Assembly (NCBI GenBank): GCA_965198485.1
Contig: CBDAPQ010000005.1
Span: forward strand, 3,658,001-3,722,000
DNA length: 64,000 bases
From: RH-AL1 sp965198485
GTDB lineage: Bacteria > Pseudomonadota > Alphaproteobacteria > Rhizobiales > Beijerinckiaceae
Reading direction: 5' to 3'
Shown here: in pieces, positions 58,073 through 64,000 of the stretch
Layout: the number at the start of each line of letters is the position of its first letter
How positions within the stretch are numbered: the stretch's first letter is position 1
Notes under the pieces: generated by a model
The model's database searches: none
Told to the model about the DNA's origin: nothing
The model's input: the letters and a program-made list of their open reading frames with translations, nothing else
Program-made: the position numbers and the translations under genes

Positions 58073-59575
58073 TTGAAGACAAAGGCCGAAGCCGGCGAAG
58101 CGGGACGCGTCGAGCCCGCGCGTGAGTCCACCCGGGCGCCGATGCGCGATCTCGCGGTGTTGCCGGTGTTCTTCGCGCTCGCCGGCAAGCGCACCCTGCT
58201 CGCCGGCGCCACCGAGCGCGCGGTTTGGAAGGCCGAACTGCTGCACGCCACCGGCAGCCACGTCGACGTCTACGCCGCCGACCCTTGCCACGAGATGCAC
58301 GAGCTCGTCGCGCAGGCGCCGCGCCTGACCCTGCACGAGCGCTCGTGGGAGCCGGCCGATCTCGAGGGCGCGGCGATCGCCCTGCTCGACACCGAGGACG
58401 ACGGCGAGGCCGCGCGCTTCAAGCAGGCGGCGCGCACCGCCGGCATCCCGATGAACGCCATCGACAATCCGGCCTTCTGCGACTTCCAGTTCGGCGCCAT
58501 CGTCGAGCGCTCGCCGCTGGTCATCGGCATCTCCACGCACGGCACGGCGCCGGTGTTCGGCCAGGCGATCCGGGCGCGGCTCGAGGCGCTGCTGCCCGAC
58601 CACCTCAAGCTGTGGGCGCAGACGGCCCGCGCCTGGCGCGAACGCGTGGTGCCGCTGCGCCTGCCGTTCCACGGCCGCCGCACCTTCTGGGAGCGTTTCT
58701 CCGAGCGCGCGCTCGGCCCGGACGCCGCGCCGCCCGACGAGGCCGACTTCGCGGCCTTCCTCGCCGCCGCGACGAGCCCGAAGACCACCGTCGGCCGAGT
58801 CACGCTGGTCGGTGCCGGCCCGGGCGACCCCGACCTCATAACGGTCAAGGCCGTGAAGGCGCTGCAGGGCGCCGACGTCGTGCTCTACGACAAGCTCGTC
58901 GCCCCGGAGGTGGTCGACATGGCACGGCGCGAGGCGCGCAAGATCGATGTCGGCAAGCGCGGCTATCTCCCTTCCTGCAAGCAGGACGAGATCACCGGTC
59001 TGATGATCGGCCTGGCGCGCGAGGGCAAGCGCGTGGTCCGCCTCAAGGGTGGCGATCCGATGATCTTCGGCCGCGCCAACGAGGAGATCGACGGGTTGCG
59101 AGCCGCCGGCATCCCCGTGACCGTGGTGCCCGGCGTCACCGCCGCGCTCGGCGCCGCCGCCTCGCTGGGCATTTCGTTGACCGAGCGCAGCGCCGCGCGG
59201 CGACTGCAATTCGTCACGGCGCACGCCAAGGATGGTCGCCTGCCGCAGGACATCGACTGGCGCGCGCTGGCCGATCCCGGCGCCAGCACCGTGGTCTACA
59301 TGGGCGTGCGCACCATGCCGGCCCTCGTGGACAAGCTTCTGACCCACGGCCTGCCGCCCGAGACGCCGTGCGTGCTCGTCGAGCGCGCCACCTGCCCCGA
59401 CGAGCGGCGGCTGTGGGAGAGCGTGTCGCGCATGCCGGCGCTGGCGCTGGCGGCCGACCCGAAGGGGCCATGCCTCCTGTTGATCGGGCTGGTGTTCGGC
59501 AAAGTCGGTCGCGAGACGCCAGCCGATCTCGCCGAAGCGTCTGCGCGCTCGACAACGATGGCTACGGCGGACTAG
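58073..59575 (+). CDS. cysG: Siroheme synthase (CysG-type, bifunctional)
   Basis: 500 residues. The N-terminal domain (about 25-220) is precorrin-2 dehydrogenase/ferrochelatase (MRDLAVLPVFFALAGKRTLL, NAIDNPAFCDFQFGAIVERS, PLVIGISTHGTAPVFGQAIR). The C-terminal domain (about 240-480) is uroporphyrinogen-III C-methyltransferase (VTLVGAGPGDPDLITVKAVK, VVRLKGGDPMIFGRANEEID, GVTAALGAAASLGI, TVVYMGVRTMPALV). Together they make siroheme for sulfite and nitrite reductases, or feed precorrin-2 to B12. The TTG start has GGAG upstream; the Met at 58142 is where many relatives begin. No cysI or nir gene is adjacent. Confidence 0.95.
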   Translation: MKTKAEAGEAGRVEPARESTRAPMRDLAVLPVFFALAGKRTLLAGATERAVWKAELLHATGSHVDVYAADPCHEMHELVAQAPRLTLHERSWEPADLEGAAIALLDTEDDGEAARFKQAARTAGIPMNAIDNPAFCDFQFGAIVERSPLVIGISTHGTAPVFGQAIRARLEALLPDHLKLWAQTARAWRERVVPLRLPFHGRRTFWERFSERALGPDAAPPDEADFAAFLAAATSPKTTVGRVTLVGAGPGDPDLITVKAVKALQGADVVLYDKLVAPEVVDMARREARKIDVGKRGYLPSCKQDEITGLMIGLAREGKRVVRLKGGDPMIFGRANEEIDGLRAAGIPVTVVPGVTAALGAAASLGISLTERSAARRLQFVTAHAKDGRLPQDIDWRALADPGASTVVYMGVRTMPALVDKLLTHGLPPETPCVLVERATCPDERRLWESVSRMPALALAADPKGPCLLLIGLVFGKVGRETPADLAEASARSTTMATAD

Positions 59576-59671
59576 GGGGAGGGTTCCGGATCCGACTCGA
59601 GCACGCGTCGTCCTAACTCGCGTATGCTTCTGGTCTGACGCTGTCATAAGACTAAGCAAGGCAAGCTCGCG

Positions 59672-60472
59672 ATGATGATGGCACAGACGCTGTTCGAAGA
59701 GCTTCGCTCTCGCAAAGTCCTACTGGAACCGCACCCCTATGCCGTCAACATCGGCTGCGGCGACGGCCTCCAGTATGAAGATCCCGTGTATCCGCTCTAT
59801 AGGTCCGGCTTCAGGGGCGTGGCCATCGATTCGTGGAACCATGAGGATTTGGCCAGGAACCTTGGATCGTTCGATGTCGTCCTGAAGCCCGGCACGTTCC
59901 TCTCGAACGAGAACGTTCTATCAATCCTGCGCGAAGCGGGATGTCCGGAACGTCCGGCTTTCTTGAAAATCGACATCGATGGGTTGGATGCGGACATCCT
60001 GCGCACGATTCTCAAAGGCGGGGTGCGCCCCCTCGCCATTCAGGCGGAAGTCAACACAGAAATCCCGCCGCCTTACGCCTTCTCGGTCTGCGCGAGCGAC
60101 AAGTTTGCAGGCGGTAGCGAACAAGGCTTCTTCGGGTTCTCTTTGTCCTACGGGGTCGACCTTCTCAAGGCCTTCGGCTACCGCTTCTATGCTTTGGACT
60201 GTGAAACGCCGTGGACCCATGACGGGCTTTGGGTCGACGAGGCCGTTCTGGAAGAAGCCGGTTTGCCGCCGGCCGATCCAACCGCCGCGTTTATGTCGCG
60301 ACACCCGATCCTCTACCACATAGAGACTGCAACCAAGGAGGTGCTCGTGTCGTGGCGAACGCGTACGGATCGTGACGTCGTCCGAGCCGAGATATGGCGC
60401 ACTATGCTTGATGCTTGCAAAACCAAGCTCGGCCACACCGATGTTCCATTCGAACTTTTCATCTCGACGTGA
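59672..60472 (+). CDS. FkbM-like SAM-dependent methyltransferase
   Basis: 266 residues. A Rossmann-type domain with AVNIGCGDGLQYEDPVYPLY (SAM motif I, residues 24-32), GVAIDSW at the end of the second strand, and FLKIDIDGLDADILRTILKG (residues 97-112), a pattern typical of FkbM-family O-methyltransferases. The C-terminal part (GYRFYALDCETPWTHDGLWV) is unlike better-known members. FkbM enzymes often methylate sugars or polyketides; with a GT61-type protein convergent with it, a glycan substrate is a reasonable guess. No signal peptide. Confidence 0.72.
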   Translation: MMMAQTLFEELRSRKVLLEPHPYAVNIGCGDGLQYEDPVYPLYRSGFRGVAIDSWNHEDLARNLGSFDVVLKPGTFLSNENVLSILREAGCPERPAFLKIDIDGLDADILRTILKGGVRPLAIQAEVNTEIPPPYAFSVCASDKFAGGSEQGFFGFSLSYGVDLLKAFGYRFYALDCETPWTHDGLWVDEAVLEEAGLPPADPTAAFMSRHPILYHIETATKEVLVSWRTRTDRDVVRAEIWRTMLDACKTKLGHTDVPFELFIST

Positions 60473-60622
60473 TCGTCCCGACGCGCGACGCGAAGAGGCG
60501 CGGCAACGCTGAAGCGACGTCCGCCGGGCAGAAGCTTTCATAAGGAAGTCTCATTGATGACAGGCAGAGTCGTGCCGAGGAGCAGCTCAGAACCAACTTC
60601 AACGAACAAGACTAGGGCTGAT

Positions 60623-62581
60623 CTATGCTCGCACGCTCTGCCGCGATGCTAGCAGATCTTCGGCTTGCGCGACGGCGCCCTGCACGTCGGGGATGTCGAT
60701 GGTCCACGTTTGAAGGTGTACCGAATATTCCGCCTTGCCGGGGTCGAGAGATCGTCCGAGCACGCAGAAGTAGGTGAGCCCACGGGCGGCGGCCAGCCGG
60801 CGAAAGCACCAGTTGCGATAGGTGTCCATCATCAGCTCGATGACGAGGGTGCCCGGCCTCGCGAAGCCGATGTTCGACAAGCCTGCACCGTGCGGCGCGA
60901 CGATGATGTCGGCCTCGGCGAAGAGACGCGCCTGCTCGCGCAAGGACAAAGCCTCCAACCGCACGGGCTCGAAGCCGGGAAGAGCGGCGATCAATTGGTC
61001 TTCGCAAACGAGGCTGCGCAGGTTGGATCCCCGACGATCCACGACGATGCGCCGCGCGGCCGTTTGCGGCGCCGGGCCGGCATGGGCGAGCAGACGATCG
61101 AAGAAAGCGTTGGTCAGGGTGGCGTGGAAGTCGAACATGCCGTGCAGGCTCGAAGGCTGGACCAGCGTCTCGGCGAGGAAACATTCGCGCGGGCGGACGC
61201 TGCGGACCTCCACCCAAGCGGGCACCTCGAAGAGTTCGGCGAACTCGTGCTGGCGAAGGCCGGTCGAGGGCACGAGAAGCCGTGTGGTCCGACCCCATAT
61301 CTCGTCATCGATCAGAACCAGGCGAAGCGCCGCATCGACGAGCGAATGCCAATAGCTCTCCGCCGCTCCGGTCAGGATCGAGACCGTCGTGCCCGGCAGC
61401 CTTTCCAGCGACGGCGGGCGAAAGGCGATGGCGTCCCCGATCTGGCGATAGTGGTGCCGACGCCAGTCGGTGTGCCACAACGTTTCCTGTAGGACGAAGT
61501 TCTGCGCGGCGACGATACCGACGGCACCGAAGGTCATGGCCTCGTCGAGCTCCAAGACGCGCGGGCTCGTCGAATCGTAATGGTCCACCGTCACGTCCGC
61601 ACCGATGTCCCCCCGCGTCTCGAACAGCGGCAGTTTCGAGACGTCCCAGCGGATGGCGGGTACCGCCACCCTTTCGCTGGGAAACGTGCGGATCTCGCGC
61701 ACCGCAGGATCGTCGGAGGTCGGACCGGCCAGCGTGCCCGTGTACACGGGCGTGTAGCGCCGATCGAGCGTCGCCGCGAGTTCGCGGATCCCGTCGGGGA
61801 AGAACCAGCCCGGCGTGGCTTCCGCGTTCCCGTAGAGGATCTGGAGGCACTGCGCCGACGTGCGGCTCCAGGCCAGCGAACGGCCGTCGATGGCGAGCAT
61901 GCTTGGCTGCTCCAGAGTGCCGACACCATGGTCGCTCCCCTGAAAGATGGTGCCCAGAAGGCCGCAGAGCTTCTGGCGTAGCACCGAGATGGCGTTGGTC
62001 TGATGGGTCAGACCCGCGGTCAAGAGCATCACGCGCACGAGCGCCGAGTGCCCGGCCTCGGCCGCCGTGATCGCTGCCAGGCGGGTCAGGTGCGCCCTCT
62101 CCAGCGTCGTCGTGAGCGCGCCCTGGTAGGCGGTCCCCACCAGATCCTCGAACACGTAAGCGGCGAAAAGCAAGTTGGTGTCGTTGGCGAAGGCATCAAA
62201 GGATTCGCTTTGCTGGACGACCCCGGCTGCCCGCATCACCATCGTGAAGCTCTTGTCGAGATCGATCTTCGGAGCGGAAACGGGCTCCGCGCCGAGTTCG
62301 GCGATCATCTCGCGGAGGATCAGGACGTGATCACGCTCCTCCCGCGCGGAGCCTTTGACGAAGGCGGCGACCAAGGGGTTGGAGAAGGCCACGGCGCGAC
62401 CGCCGACGACGGGACCGGCATGGATGCCGCGCTCGATCTCGCCGAGGCCGTTGCCGTCGAGCGCGCGCAGGTAGAACTCGGCCTGGAAGTATTCGAGATT
62501 GAGAAGCAGTGTCAGGCGATGGAGGTCTTCTTCAAGGCGCTCGGCGTGCTCGACAGTGATCACGTCAGCTCTCGTCCTCAT
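60623..62581 (-). CDS. Fusion of a ferritin-like domain and a GT61-type glycosyltransferase
   Basis: 652 residues, no signal peptide. Residues about 18-262 are a ferritin-like (PF13668-type) four-helix domain closely related to the neighbouring exported protein: LLLNLEYFQAEFYLRA, EERDHV, SFDAFANDTNLLFAAYVFED, AAEAGH, QGSDHGVGT. Likely diiron ligands are Glu30, Glu82/His85, Glu145 and Glu175/His178. Residues about 340-645 match GT61/DUF563 glycosyltransferases: ESYWHSLVDAALRLVLIDDE, RRIVVDRRGSNLRSLVCEDQ and the signature ADIIVAPHGAGLSNIGFARP. The domains are joined in one uninterrupted frame by an Asp/Pro-rich linker. I know of no described protein with this pair. The role is not known; oxygen- or peroxide-dependent control of glycan transfer is speculation. 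Confidence 0.85.
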   Translation of the reverse strand: MRTRADVITVEHAERLEEDLHRLTLLLNLEYFQAEFYLRALDGNGLGEIERGIHAGPVVGGRAVAFSNPLVAAFVKGSAREERDHVLILREMIAELGAEPVSAPKIDLDKSFTMVMRAAGVVQQSESFDAFANDTNLLFAAYVFEDLVGTAYQGALTTTLERAHLTRLAAITAAEAGHSALVRVMLLTAGLTHQTNAISVLRQKLCGLLGTIFQGSDHGVGTLEQPSMLAIDGRSLAWSRTSAQCLQILYGNAEATPGWFFPDGIRELAATLDRRYTPVYTGTLAGPTSDDPAVREIRTFPSERVAVPAIRWDVSKLPLFETRGDIGADVTVDHYDSTSPRVLELDEAMTFGAVGIVAAQNFVLQETLWHTDWRRHHYRQIGDAIAFRPPSLERLPGTTVSILTGAAESYWHSLVDAALRLVLIDDEIWGRTTRLLVPSTGLRQHEFAELFEVPAWVEVRSVRPRECFLAETLVQPSSLHGMFDFHATLTNAFFDRLLAHAGPAPQTAARRIVVDRRGSNLRSLVCEDQLIAALPGFEPVRLEALSLREQARLFAEADIIVAPHGAGLSNIGFARPGTLVIELMMDTYRNWCFRRLAAARGLTYFCVLGRSLDPGKAEYSVHLQTWTIDIPDVQGAVAQAEDLLASRQSVRA

Positions 62582-62752
62582 GCTGGTTCAGCCGAGCCCG
62601 GCTCCGATCGAAAGAGACGAGCCGCCCGCGTTCGGGGCGCGTCGTGATCAATTTAGGCGGGGAGCCTTCTCGACCGCGGTCGCGGGCAGGTCAACGCTTT
62701 TCGGCAGTGCGATACCCTTCTGCGACGCGGGTCAACACAACGCATAAAGGCA

Positions 62753-62785
62753 ACAAAAAAAATCGGCCGGATTTCCCGGCCGATT
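62753..62785 (-). terminator. Rho-independent terminator after the exported ferritin-like gene
   Basis: On the minus strand AATCGGCCGG, a 5-base loop and CCGGCCGATT form a perfect 10-bp stem followed by an unbroken run of T. It lies 32 bases after the stop codon of the exported ferritin-like gene and separates it from the fusion gene, so the two are probably separate transcripts. Confidence 0.93.
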
Positions 62786-62816
62786 CGACGATCAAACGTG
62801 ATTGACCAAGCTGGCC

Positions 62817-63722
62817 TTACGTCGGCATGTTGACACCGGTGGGGAAGAACAGGCCGGACGAGGCGTTCACCGCACCGTACACCACGTTGAGCACCTGACG
62901 CGTGGTGCGATCCCAGGCGATCGCATTGCCGTCGGCATCGAGGATCGACGGAGCCGCGGTCGTGCCGACGCCATGGTCGTTGCCCTGGGCGGGGGTGCCG
63001 GCGACACCGGTCAGCTGCTGGCGGAGATAGGAGATGGCCTGAGTCTGGCTCGCCGCACCGGCGACGAACAGGGCGGTACGCACGATGCCGGCGTGGTAGG
63101 CCTCGGTGGCCATGATGCCGGACGCCTTGTCGAGGTACACCGGGTTGCTGATCGAGGTCAGCGCGCCGTGGTAGGCGGTCACGCCGACGTCCTCGAAGAT
63201 GTAGGAGGCGAGCAGGAAGTTCGTGTCGTTGGCGAAGGCGTCGAAGCCCGAGCCGAGTCCAGCTGCCTGGGCGGCGGTGGCAAAGCTCTGCGAGAAATCG
63301 ATGTTCGGCATCGAGATCGGCACGACGCCGGCGGCGGCGATCGCGGCGCGCAGGAACTCCACGTGGGTCTGCTCCTCCACGGCGAGTTCGTTCGCATAGG
63401 CCTGGTTGATCGGGCTCGTGAAGGTGACCTTGCGACCGCCCGTGACCGTGCCGGGGGTGCCGCCGCGATCCGCGCCGGGAAGGCCCGAGCCGGTGGCCGC
63501 GATCAGGTAGAACGACGACTCGAGATATTCGAGGTTGAGTGCGAACGTCAGGATCTGGATGTCGACCGAAGCCGTAGCGGCGGCGGGCGTGGTGGCGGCG
63601 GCCATGGCCAAGCCACCGGCGGCCGCGCCGGCTGCACCGTAGCCGAGGCCCTTGAGGAACGAACGACGACCGCTCTTTGTGAGCAGATCGCGCTCCGTGG
63701 TCGCTCCGACGTCAATGGTCAT
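62817..63722 (-). CDS. Tat-exported ferritin-like protein
   Basis: 301 residues. The N-terminus carries a twin-arginine signal (KSGRRSFLKGLGYGAAGAAA, Arg19-Arg20) with cleavage near residue 50, so it should fold with its cofactor before export. The mature part is a ferritin-like four-helix domain: ALNLEYLESSFYLIAA, ELAVEEQTHVEFLRAA, FDAFANDTNFLLASYIFEDV, MATEAYHAGIVRTALF. Likely metal ligands are Glu65, Glu117/His120, Glu177 and Glu207/His210. It is homologous over its full mature length to the N-terminal part of the fusion protein downstream. A periplasmic diiron role in stress resistance is plausible for this family but unproven. It has its own promoter and terminator. Confidence 0.92.
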   Translation of the reverse strand: MTIDVGATTERDLLTKSGRRSFLKGLGYGAAGAAAGGLAMAAATTPAAATASVDIQILTFALNLEYLESSFYLIAATGSGLPGADRGGTPGTVTGGRKVTFTSPINQAYANELAVEEQTHVEFLRAAIAAAGVVPISMPNIDFSQSFATAAQAAGLGSGFDAFANDTNFLLASYIFEDVGVTAYHGALTSISNPVYLDKASGIMATEAYHAGIVRTALFVAGAASQTQAISYLRQQLTGVAGTPAQGNDHGVGTTAAPSILDADGNAIAWDRTTRQVLNVVYGAVNASSGLFFPTGVNMPT

Positions 63723-63769
63723 TAGGTCAGCCTCCCCGAGGATTAAAGGGACATGAATTGCCCATCCAC

Positions 63770-63797
63770 ATTATAGAGACGCCTACGGCATAGGCAA
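63770..63797 (-). promoter_or_regulatory. Promoter of the exported ferritin-like gene
   Basis: On the minus strand TTGCCT (63792-63797), 16 bases, then a perfect TATAAT (63770-63775). The start of transcription would fall about 40 bases before the ATG, which is preceded by a GGGGAGG ribosome-binding site. This is among the best sigma-70 matches in the window and suggests strong expression. Confidence 0.75.
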
Positions 63798-64000
63798 CCA
63801 TGAAGAAGGCGAACTTGCGAAAAGACAAAAGAGGATAAGATGTTCCTACGTCGAATACTCGTGGAAACAACGCCGTAGGTCACGCCCGCATTGTCTTTGA
63901 AACCCAGGAAATAACCGGGCAAAGCAGTCCGCTGCTGCAGCTTCGGCTTGCGGGCCGATGGCTGCACCTAGGAAAAGGCCGGACTCCGAAGCCGCGCGGT

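Noticed and set aside
63800..63835. EcfG-type (GGAAC...CGTT) stress promoter upstream of the exported ferritin-like gene
   Set aside because: GGAAC is present on the minus strand but no CGTT occurs at the right distance; the TTGCCT/TATAAT pair is a better explanation.
63743..63967. 74-codon minus-strand frame upstream of the exported ferritin-like gene
   Set aside because: It covers the promoter of that gene, has no ribosome-binding site of note and no recognisable sequence.

Overview
The window is a GC-rich chromosomal segment from an alphaproteobacterium. The evidence is the ribosomal RNA operon order 16S-tRNA-Ile-tRNA-Ala-23S-5S-tRNA-fMet, a GapR (DUF2312) nucleoid protein, a cysteine-free L36, the envC-ctpA-yibQ-rppH cluster, a DUF4175/TIGR02302 protein, DUF1036 and DUF2937 proteins and a HIG1-type small membrane protein. 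Order and genus cannot be fixed by eye; a Hyphomicrobiales- or Rhodospirillales-like organism is a guess. No plasmid origin, prophage or CRISPR array was seen, so this looks like chromosome.

Layout. 0-2.5 kb: surface-polysaccharide genes on the minus strand (CDP-glucose 4,6-dehydratase, GT2-like glycosyltransferase). 2.7-5.1 kb: two adjacent insertion sequences, an IS5-type element with a -1 frameshift and a wrecked IS701-type element whose ends (TTAG duplications, 15-bp inverted repeats) can be read. 5.2-11.3 kb: one complete minus-strand rRNA operon with terminator, processing stems and promoter. 11.3-17.4 kb: beta-barrel outer-membrane protein, OYE-family reductase, GapR, a decayed stretch with an RTX fragment, and N-formylglutamate amidohydrolase. 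17.5-26 kb: DUF1036 protein, pyruvate kinase, TPR protein, a divergent azoR/HxlR pair, TPR lipoprotein-like protein, rpmJ, metC and a hypothetical membrane-anchored protein. 26-31.5 kb: PduO adenosyltransferase, HIG1 protein, and the lptM-lysA-DUF4175 group. 31.5-38.1 kb: pseudouridine synthase, a PAS-GGDEF protein and the envC-ctpA-yibQ-rppH operon. 38.2-46.3 kb: omega-aminotransferase, metK-trmB, SCO protein with a histidine phosphatase, CobW GTPase with a WD40 protein, and DUF2937. 46.4-52.5 kb: an adenylate-forming-enzyme relative, thiD and cobQ with overlapping stops and starts, then cobD and zwf on the other strand. 52.5-59.6 kb: a DoxX/DUF4267 pair divergent from a TetR regulator, M42 peptidase, tRNA-Ala(GGC), AI-2E-type permease and siroheme synthase cysG. 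59.7-63.8 kb: FkbM-like methyltransferase, a ferritin-like/GT61 fusion protein and a Tat-exported ferritin-like protein.

How the genes connect. Cobalamin and tetrapyrrole chemistry recurs (PduO, cobQ, cobD, cysG), as does sulfur and SAM metabolism (metC, metK, cysG). Envelope biogenesis dominates the middle (EnvC, CtpA, LptM, YibQ, DUF4175). The most unusual locus is at the right end: two ferritin-like proteins with the same apparent diiron ligand set, one exported by Tat and the other cytoplasmic and fused to a GT61-type glycosyltransferase domain. Palindromic repeat families (REP-like at 21.0 and 49.9 kb, a second family at 22.3 kb and possibly inside trmB, and a 47-bp palindromic insertion in the IS701 transposase) show active small-repeat dynamics.
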